From Symsagittifera roscoffensis (taxonomy: Eukaryota; Xenacoelomorpha; Acoela; Convolutidae): DNA of 64,000 nt. A program made the position numbers and the translations under genes. The stretch lies in contig NC_087068.1 of assembly GCF_963678635.1 (NCBI RefSeq), positions 39,765,649-39,829,648 on the forward strand, written 5' to 3'. Under the pieces are notes generated by a model that searched no databases, had not been told where the DNA came from, and saw only the letters and a program-made list of their open reading frames with translations. Below, piece by piece: positions 29,874-41,219 of the stretch; within the stretch, counting starts at the first letter, position 1; every line of letters starts with the position of its first letter.

Positions 29874-31534
29874 AACGTTTCCTATATTGTATAGGTGACT
29901 TAATGTGATTATTTCATTGTTAATGAATTCTGTACCATTATCCGTTACTAGAATTTCTGGTAGTCCAAATTTAGCTATCCAGTGTTCGTAGAGTGTTGTG
30001 TAAGCGTAATAAGCGTTACAATGTGGTACTGGGTTGAGTGCTACATAATGCGTAAATGCATCAACAATGACCATAATGTAGGAGTTTCCTTCTGAGGATG
30101 GGAAAATTGGTCTTTTTGTGTCGAATGATATTCTGTGATTGAAATATAGACTTTGTCCTTTAAAATCTTGTTTTTGTGCTAAATGTTTCTGATTTGGATA
30201 AGGGTTTGTTTAATTGACAAATTATACAATCGTTGCATAATACTTTTATCCAAATTGGGGCATTCGGAAAATAAAATTTTTGTGTAAAATTTGAATATGT
30301 TTTTTCTGATCCGGAGTGTCATTTTGTATTCTGTGTATGAGAAATGTTAAAGGCTTATAATATCATACTTAAAGGAAGACAGGGGACTTTAGAATCATCC
30401 AATTGATATTCTAAAAGATCTGTATTTTTGTTGATCGTTGTGTTATTTAAATTTCGAAAATATCGGAGAAGTGTTTTATTTCCTAAAATTGTGGTATCAG
30501 CTTTTGCTGGTTTTGTTTTATATTTGTGCCATGATTTGAGTTGTCGTATTACTGGGTCTAAATTTTGGTATTATTTTAAAAGTTCAGTTTGATTTTCTCT
30601 GTTGATGGGAGAAAATTATTGTCAATTTCTAGTTTAGATAGGGGAATCGTGTCAAGTGGGTCATGAAGATTAAAAACTTGGTTTATCGTAAATTTTGTCT
30701 TTTGTTTGTGGTCCTGATAAATTTATTTTATCGGTTAAATTTTCTTTTTCAATGAACGGAAAAAGGTCTTTTTTCTGTGCTTGTTGTTTGACTTTCTTCT
30801 GCTGAGTGTTATTTTTTATCCATTGTGAGTGTGGAATTGGTTTAAATGTTGATGTTCCTAATAAATCAACTTCATAGTGATTTTTTGACAATCTAGGTAG
30901 AGTGGGAAATGTTGTAAAATATTTATTTGTGATTGATCAATATCAGTTTTTACTGCGTATTTACATTCTAATCCGGGTGATGTTTCGTCTTTTGCGAGAT
31001 AAAATTTAAAATTTTTTGGTATTTCGACTGTAGTTTTTCGTGTAAGTAGCTCTGGTGGTGTATTTCTACTTAATGTGTCTGGTAATGCTAGATTTTTTCC
31101 TGCTGTCCAAATTGTGTAAATTTGGGAATTTCATTAGAATTAAATGAAATCGATAAACTCTATGATTTGGATTAGACTTTTGTGTAAAAAGAAATGTAAT
31201 TGGTTTATGATCTGTGAATAAAACTGTTGGATGTTTTGATCCAAGTATCAAAAATTCGTATTCTGTGAGTGAGTAAACTATAGCTGTACAATCTCTCATT
31301 AGAGTGGAAAGTCGTAATTCGGCTTTTGTAAATAGTCGTGAATTTGCTAATATCAGATTCATTTTATTTGTTCCACTATGTGATTGTAATAATGCTGCGC
31401 CGATGCCAAAATTTGAAGCATCACGCATTGCGTAAAATGGTTGATTTGGGTCTGAAATTGTGTTTGATATTTGTTCTGTTAAGAGTTTTTTAATTTCTTC
31501 AAATCGTGTTTGATGTTCAGTGGTCCATTCAAAA
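29874..31534 (-). pseudogene. pol: RNase H, connection and partial integrase, copy 2
   Basis: Open pieces: 31,066-31,428 (RNase H, RDASNFGIG to SNPNHRVYR), 30,670-30,891 (connection) and 29,853-30,074 (integrase core from MVIVDAFTHY through VTDNGTEF). The sequence leaves integrase at about 29,874, before the LVEG glutamate, and continues as inverted repeat R. A 2-base deletion near 31,545 separates this part from the RT frame. The RNase H aspartate sits in a changed context (MRDAS against MCDAS). Confidence 0.88.
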
Positions 31535-33500
31535 TTATTTTGTTGTGAGGATGTTATAAAAAGGTCTTAAGTTTAATTGCATTTTGTAAACATATTTACT
31601 TAAGAAATTTAACATTCCGAGGAATTCTTGAATTTTCTTTTTATTTGTTGGTGGTTGAAGTTTTTGAATTGCGTCAATGCGGGATTTTACTGGAGTAATA
31701 GTGTTTTGTTCGATGTTATGTCCTAAAAATTTTACTCTTGTTAAGAAGAAATGTGATTTGTCTGGGGCTGCTTTCAGATTTTTGTTCTGGAGAATTTTAT
31801 GATATTGTTCTAAAACTGTGATCATTTCGTCTTTGGTTTGTGATTGCATAAAGACATCGTCTAAATATGTGATTGCGTTTTTCTTTAGTATTAGTGGTCT
31901 AAAAATTTTACTCATGAAAGCTGAAAAAGCTGCTGGTCCTATGGATATTCCATAGAATGATCGGTTAAATTCGTATTGTTGGTTTCCAATCACGAATTGC
32001 TTTAAACTTCGTGACTGTTTGTCTAATGGCATTTGGTTATAAGCACTGTTCATATCTGCGGTTGTGAAGTATTTTCCATTAATTTTTGTTAAGATTACTT
32101 GTATTGGTTCAATAGGCCAATTGCATTTAGATTCATCAATTAGTGAATTGAGATATCTAGCGTCTAGAACTATTTTTAGTGATTCGCCTTTTGCTAGGAT
32201 GATAACAGGGTTGATAAATGTGTTGCCTTTTGGTTGTTCTTCTTTATTAACAGGTGATATAATTTCATATTGTTTTAAAATGTTTAGTAATCTGTTGACT
32301 TTGTCATGTAAGTGAATTGGTACTTTGCTTGCTTTTTGCTTTTTGAAGACTGCGTTTGGTTTTAATGGAAGGTGTAGAGATGAACTGACTTTTCCAACGT
32401 CAATTTTTGATGTTGCGTAGACTGATGAGTATTTTATTAGCTGTTTAGCTAACTTATCAAATTCATTTTGTGTTATTTGTGAATGTTGGAAATTAAACAT
32501 GGTCAAAAACTTCTGTTGGTCTTCTGTATAATTTCTTATATTGAAATCGGGTTTGAAATATGGAGTTTTTGTGAAATAATCTGTATTTCTCTTTTCGTTG
32601 CTTATAATATTATTTATAGATGCTTCTTCATCAAGAATTGTGGATTGACAAATATCTAGTAATTGTAATATATTTTTGACTCTGTATGCTATTTCTTTTA
32701 CAGGTGAAGTTGTAGCGTTTGTTTCACAGTATCCTAATAATCCTAGGGGTAATGTTACTTCATTTGGTCTATTATTATACACGTGTAGTGAGATAATATC
32801 AGAATTAGTATTTCTTTCGTATTTTATTGATGAAATTGTGATTTTGAAAAATTTGTGAATTGGTCTAAATTCGAAATCTGACATAAAGAGTTGTTGTCTA
32901 TTTTGACCTTTGTTGTATTGATGAACTTGTTTCATGGAGAAATTATAGATGGATCCTGATAGTGGTTTCAGGTATTTTCGTTCCTGGTTGTAAATTGGGT
33001 AAAGTTTGGAGAAAAAAGGTGGTTGTTTGTTTAATCTTTGAAAAAATGTTAAAGCTGTGTTTTTCATTTTTGTATAATTATCCTTTATGTGTAATTTACT
33101 ATTTAATATTTTTTTTGTCGGTATAAATTTAGTGATAAATGGTATGCCAATGATTTTGTGTTTAATATCGGTAATGTGAAATGTTTGTTTGAATGGTTTG
33201 TTCAAAATTTTGTTTTGTTCCATTATTCTTGTGGGAACAAGGAATAATTGGAATTTTCCATAATTTTTTAATGTTGATCCTTGTGCTGTTGCTAATTTAC
33301 TAGATGTCTCTAGAGGTTTTAAGTTTGGGTGTAGTATTCTGATGTCATTCCATGTAGGGATATTAATGATATTTGATTCTGCGCCTGAGTCGATTAAAAA
33401 ATCAATTTCAAGATCTGGTGGTTGAAATTCTTTGTTTGTTCGGGCTTTCCAAGAGAAATGGAATTGTCCATATTTTTTCTCGTGGCTTTTTTTAAATTTT
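31535..33500 (-). CDS. pol: Protease-reverse transcriptase frame, copy 2
   Basis: Open from about 33,500 (no ATG needed; first ATG 33,223) to a premature stop at 31,535. The retropepsin active site is FLIDSGAESN, with DSGA encoded at 33,380-33,391, followed about 70 residues later by HKIIGIPFI, the usual hydrophobic-Gly flap-end motif. RT follows: INPVIILAKG and LDARYLNSL, motif A in TTADMNSAYNQ, FYGISIGPAAF, and YLDDVF. Its end lies in the RT connection (FLGMLNFLSKYV). It enters one base forward (+1) of the upstream gag/NC frame, near CAAAAAATTTAAAAAAAGC at about 33,490. This is the only copy of PR and of the RT N-terminus in the window. Confidence 0.88.
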
Positions 33501-34610
33501 TTGGTATATGTGATTTGTGGTTGAACTTAGTTCTTTGTTAGGTGAAATTTCCGTGTTAATTTTGTTTACTTCTTGAGTAGTTTGTGTATCATTACTAATT
33601 GGTTCCATGTAGTAATTATTTAGAAGTTCTAATTGGTTTTCGTATATATGTGAGCTAAAGGGTTGTTTATATGTGATGGATTCGTAATCGTTTTCGACAG
33701 ATATCATATTTGCTAAAATATTATTATCTGTATCACTTTCACTGTCTGTTGATTCGCGATTTACTTGTAATTCGATATTTTCTGTGTTGTCGATACCTGA
33801 AGGGTCTGAAGTTATTTCGTCATTTGTTTGTACTTGGTTGATTTGTCTTTGTTGTTTTGGTGTATTACTTCTCTATCGATGTTGAGAATCGGGGTAACGA
33901 TTATTATTCCTATGAGGTGATTCGGAATAATTCCTATATCTATTGTTGTAACTTGAATGTCGCCTTTGTGAATTATTTCTTGATCTGTTTTGGTAATTAT
34001 CAAGCAATTTTTGATAATTTGATCTATTATACGAGTTATTTTGTGATCTATTGTTTGGATAGTTTTGATTTCGATTGTTTGAGTAACTTCTATTCCTATT
34101 GTTTGAATAGTTTCTATTTCTATTATACGATGAGCTTCGTGATCGGTTGTTGGAATAGTGTCTATTTCTTGAGTTTGAATGGGAACTGGATGCTGGAAAA
34201 AATTGTGTTGAGTTTGAACTCGACCGTGGATAGTTGTTTCGACTATTCGATCGGCTATATCTATTTTGTGAGAAATTTCGTGAATTTCTTTGTTCGGGTG
34301 ATCTACTTCTATAAGTAGAGTTATATGGTGATTGTTTTCTAGAATAGTTTTGATTGCTTGGAAGGGGTTTTCCGGAGCTATTATTGCTGCATACGTTTTT
34401 TTTTGTTAGATTTTGATTTTTTTTCATGTATTGATAAAATGACTTATTTGGTTCTTTTTGCTTTGGAGGTTTATTTTGATTGTCTTGCTGTTTTTGTCTA
34501 CATTCGGAAATACTGTGTCCGTATCGTCGGCAATAATTACACCATTTTTTGAAAGATGGTTTGCCTTTGTAGTTTGGGTTCTTTTCATAAATGTTTAAAG
34601 TTTCAATGAT
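33492..34610 (-). pseudogene. gag: Gag C-terminus: CCHC zinc knuckle and Arg/Ser-rich domain, with in-frame TAG
   Basis: In one frame, a zinc knuckle C-N-Y-C-RRYG-H-SISE-C (CX2CX4HX4C, 34,500-34,541) is followed by a Gln/Lys linker. Next is a long Arg/Ser/Asn/Tyr-rich tract (about 34,390-33,880) with repeated NNR-N/S-Y motifs, and a final acidic stretch ending HIYQKI. One TAG interrupts the frame at 33,873. It may be a mutation or a readthrough stop of the gag-pol type. The zinc-knuckle frame joins the capsid frame by a one-base shift inside an A8 run near 34,612. Function by family: genomic RNA binding and packaging. Confidence 0.82.
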
Positions 34611-35508
34611 TTTTTTTAGATAGGTCTATATCTGATTCTTGTATATTGTTAATGTGTGTAGTCTTTTTTTCAATACGATTAACATACTGTAATTTTAAAT
34701 TCTCGGTTTCTTCGAGTTTCATTCTGATTTCTGCTTGTTCTAGTTTATCGACTAGTTTTCTGAAATCTAGATCTGGTTCTCGAATTGAAGAAGGATGAGA
34801 TGCTTTTTTCTTTATAGCAATTTTTCTGAATTGTGGTGTTAAAGTCATCATTAAGATTTCTGTCATTTTTGTATTCTTATAATCATGTGTATTAAGTGAA
34901 TATGCTTCTCGAACTAATGTTTCGATTCTAATTGCGAATTGTTTTATTGTTTCATTTGGTAATCTGCGGATTTCATTGCATAAAACTCTTTGATGTTGTT
35001 TCTTTCTTTCAGAATCAAACATTTTTGAAAATTCTTGTGTGAATCTTTTCCGATCTGATTTTATTGCTATAGGTAGTACTGAAAACCTTTTCTGTGCTGC
35101 GCCATCTAATGTTGTTTGTATTAACGTTGTGCGTCTATGTATCCAATTTTGATGGAGTGGTGTACTTATTGGTTCAGGTCCTATATTCAAAAAAATATTT
35201 GCTGTAACTGTGTTTAGGTAATCTTCTACTGAATATTCAGGGTCTGTTCCTGTGAATACCATCAGTGGTTTAATTGATGTTATTGACGATCCTCCCATAA
35301 GGTATGGATTCATCGTCATTTGTAGTGTTTCTGCGGCATTTGTTATCTGCGAAAAGTTTGTCAATTGATTTTTTGTAATTTCATGTTGTTGTAGATAATA
35401 TGGTAATAGTATCTCATTTTGCATTTGATTTGGTTGATACGAGTGCATAGTCATTGGGTTTTGTGGTTGCATCGGTTGAAAAGATTGGGTATTAATTGGA
35501 TTTGGCAT
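34603..35508 (-). CDS. gag: Gag capsid-like domain, copy 2
   Basis: Open 301 codons from an internal Met; the frame continues upstream. The N-terminus is Gln/Pro/Met-rich. From about residue 80 it has retrotransposon Gag capsid features: IKPLMVFTGTDPEYSVEDYL, W-I-HRRTTLIQTTLDGAA, a KMFDSERKKQHQRVL segment and LPNETIKQFAIRIETLVREA, the usual order of the retrotransposon gag family. It ends ESDIDLSKKNH at an A8 run, where the downstream zinc-knuckle frame takes over. It would assemble the particle shell. Copy 1 lacks this part entirely. Confidence 0.85.
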   Translation of the reverse strand: MPNPINTQSFQPMQPQNPMTMHSYQPNQMQNEILLPYYLQQHEITKNQLTNFSQITNAAETLQMTMNPYLMGGSSITSIKPLMVFTGTDPEYSVEDYLNTVTANIFLNIGPEPISTPLHQNWIHRRTTLIQTTLDGAAQKRFSVLPIAIKSDRKRFTQEFSKMFDSERKKQHQRVLCNEIRRLPNETIKQFAIRIETLVREAYSLNTHDYKNTKMTEILMMTLTPQFRKIAIKKKASHPSSIREPDLDFRKLVDKLEQAEIRMKLEETENLKLQYVNRIEKKTTHINNIQESDIDLSKKNH

Positions 35509-35699
35509 GTGTATTGGTTGTTGATTTTGTGTATCTGTTGGGTTTGGAGAAAAAATTCTCTTATATGTATGAGGTTGTCGCGATCCTTGTGTGCGATATT
35601 CCTGGGTATATGGTGCAAAAATATCTGGTTGTAAATAATCATCATCAGATGATAAATAATCCGTATTATGAGATGCTTGCTTTTTTTTTTTTTTTGTTA

Positions 35700-37059
35700 A
35701 AAGAATGGGTAATTTTCACTATGATCCTGTGGAGGATGTGAATTAGTTTGAAAATTTACTGAGTTGGTGTTGTCATTGGGTTATCCCAATAGTGAGAACA
35801 TACATGATTATTATTTTTTCGTGGATGGTAGTTTGCTTTTGACGAATGTGCATAATTATAATTGTGTTCTGCAAAATTATCTCTTGTGAATGTTCTTCGT
35901 GGTTTTGATGGTTTTGTCATTGGTCTATATGTTCGGTAATCCATATAGGAATATTTAGGAGCAAGGGTAGCCGAAGGTTTTACGGTTGATTGTAATGTTA
36001 CTTGTGGTGATGTTGCATTATTATTTCTTGGTGTTGTAAGGTTTGGATGTATCGGTGAGATCCTCTGTTGCGTAGTGGTTATTGTTATTTGGACTATTTC
36101 TTCATTTATGAAGTGTGATGGTGTTTGAATATCTTGTTGTGTAAGACTTCCAGTTCCAATGAGATTTTCATGATGTATAATTGTTGAATTTAAACTATTA
36201 TTTTGTGTGTTGGGTAAAAATGTATAATAATTTAAGGGTGTTGCATCAATTGTTAATGGTTTTGTTTTTATATAGTCTGGGTGAATAGATATTGTATCTA
36301 TTGCTTGACTTAAAAAGTCGACTGGGATGTTTATAAATAATTGGTTGAGACCAAAACATAATCTGATTGTTCTGCAATGACAGTGTCGTCATTGTTACTT
36401 TGAGGTCTAACATTTTTTCTTGCTTGGCTAATTAAATCTAAATTATGTGTGAAATAATCGTTTGTAAACCATGCTAGTATTTTTTGTAAATCATGTTTGG
36501 TATTTTGTGAAACATCATTGCTGTAAAAATTTTCACGAATTGCGTTTAAAAATGTAGAAAATGCGGTGATTTCATTTCTGACTTTTTTATGTTTAGATGT
36601 CTGGATTGGTGATGTACTTTGAACTTCTGTTTTTTCTAATATAGTTAAATATGCATAAATTATAGCAAAAACTTCATTTGTGAATTTTGAGTTTGCTCTT
36701 TGTGAATTATGGTATTGTATATTTTTGATGTATTCTGTGAATACTTTTGAAAATTCTAGATCAAGATCCGCTGTTTGAATAAAATATTTATTATATCCTC
36801 TTCTTGGTGTACTGATTCATATCGTGTAGATACCGTATTGTTGTGTTATTTTAGAGATATCTTTGAGATAATTATCTATTATTTGTCTTTTGATTTTTAC
36901 ATCTGGAAATTCTGTTTTACAGGGACTGCTTCCTGGTTCAAATAAATTTATGAGTAAATTTTTGCAAAATTTTATTTGTCCTCTATCATTTTGTAAATTT
37001 ATAATGAAGGGGAAAGCGTGTTCTTCATCGAGACTTTCTTCACTTTGAGTGTTGCTCAT
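35700..37059 (-). pseudogene. gag: Gag N-terminal region, copy 2 (frameshifted)
   Basis: The ATG at 37,057-37,059 starts MSNTQSEESLDEEH; the first 80 codons match copy 1 Gag closely (NLFEPGSSPCKTEFPDVKIK). Further left the homology continues through several shifts to the QQDIQTP block near 36,130. From there copy 2 goes on alone through a Pro/Thr/Asn-rich stretch (open piece 35,756-35,944) toward capsid. The total Gag length implied is near 1,000 residues, roughly double that of typical gypsy Gags. Confidence 0.75.
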
Positions 37060-37501
37060 CTTTTCGTTTGATAACTTTTATTATATAATTTTTAATGTGT
37101 CTAATTGGTTGACTCCAATTGTATATATGTACTGGTTTGTGTTTTTGTTTCTTTTTTATTCAATTTTTTCCTTTTTTCGATGAAATAGTATTTGTTTCTG
37201 AATCGGAAAAATTTACTGGATCCTGGATTGGATAAGTTTGATTTATTGAGTCTTCTACTTTGTATAGTGCATCGAGACTACTAACTTCTGATGCTGAGAA
37301 TGCATTTCTGTATTTTGAAAATCTTTTTCGTGTTAATTGTCTTTGCTTTCTTAGAATTGTTCTTTCTAGTGTTTGCCGTTTTGTGTGAATGCATTCAACT
37401 GTTTGTGTATGCCGGGTTATGAAAAGATCGTAATTTTGATTTTAGATTTCACAATTGTGTATGACGATTGTTTGTTTATTTCCTAGGTTCTTTAATGACA
37501 T
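37040..37501 (-). pseudogene. ORF1 remnant, copy 2
   Basis: Begins MSLKNLGNKQTIV, as in copy 1, but has an early TAA after about 20 codons and another near the C-terminal basic cluster. Basic stretches (KRQTLERTILRKQRQLTRKR region) and the ending YNWSQPIRHI are kept. It overlaps the gag start by 20 nt. Similarity in reading frame despite many base changes supports ORF1 as a real protein. Confidence 0.7.
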
Positions 37502-38308
37502 AAGGTTTAGGATGACGGATGCAAATTTGTTTGTGAGTGATTTTAATTTCCTAGACTGTTAGTCCTTACGATTTTTTGGTTAGCTTAGCCTGGGTCTTTT
37601 TATTGAGGGTTGGTTTAGTGATTCTGTTCACAAGGGTTGGAGAATAGTAAATCGATCCACAAGGTTCAGGTATAATTAGAACGCAAGTAGTTCGTTAGGT
37701 ACTATTTTAAACTTACTAAGTCTAAGATTATCCTGGGTCGTATAAGAGGAGGGGTCAAGTGAAGGATGAACGACCGAACTTCTTCACTGTTTAGCCTAAT
37801 TTGAATGGTTAGTATTTGAAAAATTTCTATTAGTCCTGGGTCTTTGGAAAAAGTGGGATAGTGAATCGACGTATGAGGTCGTTAGACACTTGATAAGTGG
37901 ATGGGGGAGAACAAAATTGTTCTGGTTGATCCAAGGATAAACCTTGATGATCAGAAATAAAATTGAGAATAGAAAACTAATTTAGATCCAATGATAAACC
38001 TTGATGATCTGGTTTAAATTTAGAAAATTTAAGTTTAGGGAATGTATAATTTAAGATTTAAAATAACAATTTGTGAATTTTAGTTTTGATGAAGTTAGTT
38101 GATTTATGATTGCTGTTATGTTTAGGTGATGAAGCCGGAACAACAAGATGTTTTATGTTTACTAACAATTATTGTCATGCTACTAATTTTTATTTTTATT
38201 TTGAATAAACTATTTTTCAAATATCTTCTATATAATACTGTAGAGGAAGAAACGATTAGAGATGTTTTTTTTCAATCGTTTTTGAACAATAGTAATTTAT
38301 TTAGCGCC
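37502..38308 (-). promoter_or_regulatory. Structured 5' leader, copy 2
   Basis: Aligns with 1,737-2,638. The two 25-base GATC/AAGG/CCTT stem-loops are at 37,928-37,952 and 37,985-38,009. The AGTGAAG/CTTCACT stem and the CCTGGGTC/CCAACCCT-type motifs are also present. TTAGTAAGTTT, donor-like, is conserved with copy 1. The small + frame here (38,126-38,314) is a shadow. Confidence 0.6.
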
Positions 38309-39080
38309 TGGTAGATGCATTGAAGATTTTTCTTCAGGGATTTTATGTTTGGAAATGAAAATCTAAATTCATTGCTAACAAAACTCTAAATATAAAAGTT
38401 TATGTTGGCTTTTGCCGTACGACCATGAAACTAAATGGTAAGTTTATATGTAGTCGTATGTCGTCCCTTGTCCGAGGTCTTTTTCCAATACCGGGTAGTT
38501 CTCGTATTGTACTGAATAGCGGCTCTGGTCTATTGAGTCGTAGAGACCATTTGATTAAATTATTGTCGTGCAACGTTTTGAAAATGTTTTTGTCTATTTC
38601 TAATCTAATTTTTGTTAGTTCTAAGCTAATTTGTTCTTTAAGGTCTTGTTCGGGACTTATGGTTGCACCAGATGAGTTTAGATATGGGGGTCTATCTCAT
38701 AGAGTAATTTCGGATAGGGTACACCGTCTGCTCGTCACGCTATCTTTTTTTCGGCCGGATAGATTCGTGCAACTTCTTAGTCTAATACCGATCCTAATCT
38801 TACTCTTATAACTACTAGTCTCAGGGTGTTTAACTAGTCTCTGCTAGGCTCAATAGATCTAGAGTATACTGGTATTGTTGCGGCTACTGAAGTACTCGGA
38901 GAGGCAACTAATTTCTAAGTTAAATTCAAATCTCTCTGGTGCTGAAATTAAAAGTAATTTCAGCACTTACAAATAAGTGGGTAGTTAGTTAGATGGATTG
39001 TGATTGGTTAATATTAAATATTTTACATTGGTAAAATATCTAATTGATAAATAATAAAACGTAATTTAGATCAGGTTCCA
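38309..39080 (-). repeat. 5' LTR of retroelement copy 2
   Basis: About 772 bp; TG...CA edges as in copy 1. It includes a perfect 12-bp stem GTGCTGAAATTA (38,939-38,950) with TAATTTCAGCAC (38,955-38,966) around a 4-base loop, weaker in copy 1. The TATAAGAG box is kept. The + frame 38,425-38,811 is a shadow of the LTR. Confidence 0.9.
38343..38576 (-). pseudogene. LTR ORF, copy 2
   Basis: Colinear 78-codon partner of 1,472-1,705, no indel, same stop. The first codon is ACG and an internal TAA replaces CAA. The ELPGIG-RPRTRDDIR block and the ending LLAMNLDFH are preserved with mostly silent or conservative differences. Confidence 0.45.
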
Positions 39081-39525
39081 TAAGGGTAAGTTCAGCCGGG
39101 TAGTTTTTTTGAGAAAATTAAACAAATTTGCGTTCATTGGAAAAACGGTGACATTTTCAGAAGAAATTTTTTTTCAGACCATGCCAATTTGACTACAGAA
39201 ATTAAGAGAAACTCAAAAAAGCAGGGAAAAATTTTGCAGCTTGTTTTTCCGATTGAACCACGAATCTCGGAAATGTCAGGCTACTTTCAGGAAATCACAA
39301 AAATTTTCCAAAAAACGGACAGAAGTTCAGAATTTTGACGTTTCTAAAAAATTTGGAGCAACACTTTTTACGAAATTAGCTTTTCCGTAAAAAGTTTCAT
39401 GGATGAATCTTTTATTCAAAGTTTGATTAATTAAAAAAATATAAAATTAGGTCAAAGTTTCGAAAATTTGAACTAAATGATTTACAATTAACATTACGAG
39501 GCCAAACTGTGTATTCTGTGCATTG
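39081..39525. other. Flank beyond LTR of copy 2
   Basis: AT-rich with TTTCCG/GGAAAA runs. No gene or repeat partner seen. Confidence 0.5.
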
Positions 39526-40060
39526 TAAACGGATTCCGCAACAAGCCAAAATCAGATTTGTCGGGGAGTTCGAAACAATGCTACTTTTCTTTGATCTTCT
39601 TTGCGTTTTGGATTCCTCAAACAAATACTTAAAACATTGTACCGCACAAGATCGCTCCAAACTAGGCGAATTTGCGGAATCCGCAACTGTATTTGCTGAA
39701 GCCAGAACAGTATGGAACCCACAAACAAATAATAAGACATGTGTATAGTTACATTGAGCTGTTGCGGAATCGACAACTGTAAGCGGAATCCGCAAATTAT
39801 AAGTGGAATCCGCAAAATGTAAGTGGATTCCGCAAATTGTAATTGGATTCCGCATTTTGTTTGCGAATTCCACTTAAATTTGCGGATTCCTTTTAAATTT
39901 TGCGGATTCCACTTACATTTTGCGGAATCCACGTACAGTTGCAGAATCCAGAACAACTAGATATATTTGCTGGTTGCAGAATCCGCCACAAAACAAATGT
40001 GCCGACAAAATTTACGGTACAGGTTTTTGTACGCGGAATCCACTTACATTTTGGAACATG
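39526..40060. repeat. GGATTCCGCA / TGCGGAATCC minisatellite
   Basis: More than a dozen copies of a core (G/T)GCGGAATCC(G/A)C or its reverse complement, spaced about 20 bp at 39,780-39,945 and more loosely around it. Units occur in both orientations and GCGGAATCCGC is itself palindromic, so the array can fold into many alternative hairpins. The overlapping short frames on both strands (39,427-40,153) come from the repeat. Confidence 0.85.
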
Positions 40061-40149
40061 TTTAACGATTTGTCTTTGGAATCCAGGAACATACATACAC
40101 AAAATTGTGCGCCTATCCAGTGCACAGTTTGGCCTCGTAATGTAAAAAA

Positions 40150-40878
40150 CTGAACCTTAGACGCTTAAGCGGGGATGATTCTAGCAATTTGCTCTCTCGA
40201 TTGAGTTTCTAATTGCAGACTTGGGAGAGTAGCAAATGAGAAAAACAGAGATTGTCAAAATGGCAAAAACTGCTATATTTGATTTCATAACTCTTGGAGA
40301 AGTTTGTGCACAATCGCTTATTCAGTGAAAGTTCTCTCTCAGTTTTTTTTTGATACTGACCATAAATGATGTCTAAAGTTCAACCAACGACTAAAAAATT
40401 TCAACAAAGTTTCGAAAACAGTTTAATACGGATACGTGCGATCGGGTTGTTACAAACATTTAGCTTCACGCTTTTGTATAGTTTTATTTTAGATAAAAAC
40501 GGTAAAGTTTTTCATGTTAACTGATCTTAAACTCAAAAATGTTCGAACTTTACTCAATTTAATTGGTCAGACTGCTTCAAGGTCGTATTTGAATAATGTC
40601 GATCTGAACTTAACCTCATGTTTGCTAATGTTTCGTACAGATGTTTTGAGACCAGGGAATTAGAGTACGACTAGCATGAAAATTGGCCAAGTGGTTACAC
40701 GAGCCTATCAGTCCGAAAAGAATACTGCGACAAATACACGGTCTTTTTGGAACTGATCGGTGTTTGGTGTATTAGCCACCTTGGATTTATCCCTAGGATT
40801 TATCTTGAAAACTTTTTTTGTTGGCGATGATGAAAATCGTTCCAACAGCCCATAATTCAATTCAGTGAAAAAACTGTT
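40150..40878. other. Unassigned DNA left of the candidate exon
   Basis: No repeat partner in the window. The minus strand directly after the candidate exon has no further convincing coding stretch. Confidence 0.4.
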
Positions 40879-41219
40879 TCATTTCTGAGAGAACTCTAAC
40901 CTTATGTTGGTTTCCTCGAAAAGGTTGTTGTATGGAGTGTAATGACCAGTGGGTAAATAGCTCAGCAACCGAGGCTCGTTCTGTTTGGTCGATTGCGAGA
41001 GAGCTAGAATATAACCACTTGGAAACTCATAAAGGGGTAAGCACTGAGGGTCTCCGAAAGTATCAAAATCGTCGACGGCATATTCTTGCAAAAAGGAGTC
41101 CCAAGTACACACCTGAAACAAAAACCGAAGCTTACTAGGGGCCCAAGGCTGGAGGTACCTGTTCGATGTTTTTTGAATTGGTTATGATGATTCGCGATGA
41201 AATGGGTTCCCGGGTCGAG
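40879..41219 (-). CDS. Candidate two-exon host gene fragment
   Basis: On the minus strand, a 3' exon from 41,112 to the stop at 40,879 is preceded by GTTTTTGTTTCAG (acceptor, exon starts at 41,112). A GT at 41,157-41,158 after GAACAG gives a 46-nt GT...AG intron (41,113-41,158), and the frame runs on upstream to about 41,216. The joint reads ...KNIEQ|VCTWDSFLQEY.... The exon has balanced, protein-like composition with Trp, Cys, His and Pro (DTFGDPQCLPLYEF, LPTGHYTPYNN). No family is recognised. It may be a remnant, because the frame disappears into the GAGCGGTTT repeat. The opposite-strand frame at 40,932-41,138 is the alternative. Confidence 0.4.

Larger units (their letters stand above)
29874..39080 (-). 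mobile_element. Retroelement copy 2: 5' LTR, gag, PR, RT, RNaseH, partial integrase
   Basis: Reading leftward from 39,080: LTR, structured leader, ORF1 remnant, long gag with capsid and zinc knuckle, protease, RT, RNase H, then integrase cut just before its catalytic glutamate. It supplies the segment deleted from copy 1 and is close to it where both exist (RT regions differ at few residues). Several single-base shifts and stops show decay. Everything 3' of integrase, including env and the 3' LTR, is absent. Confidence 0.92.

Noticed and set aside
33857..34318. 153-codon + frame rich in Tyr, Cys and Phe
   Set aside because: Antisense of the Arg/Ser/Asn-rich Gag tract; the minus strand has the zinc knuckle and gag order.
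38126..38811. Two + frames over LTR and leader of copy 2
   Set aside because: Antisense shadows of conserved LTR and leader sequence; the informative frame is on the minus strand.
40685..40705. tRNA-like A box (GGCCAAGTGGTTA)
   Set aside because: No B box at the right distance and no foldable tRNA; the T-arm-like GGGTCGAGATCCC near 41,212 is over 500 bp away.
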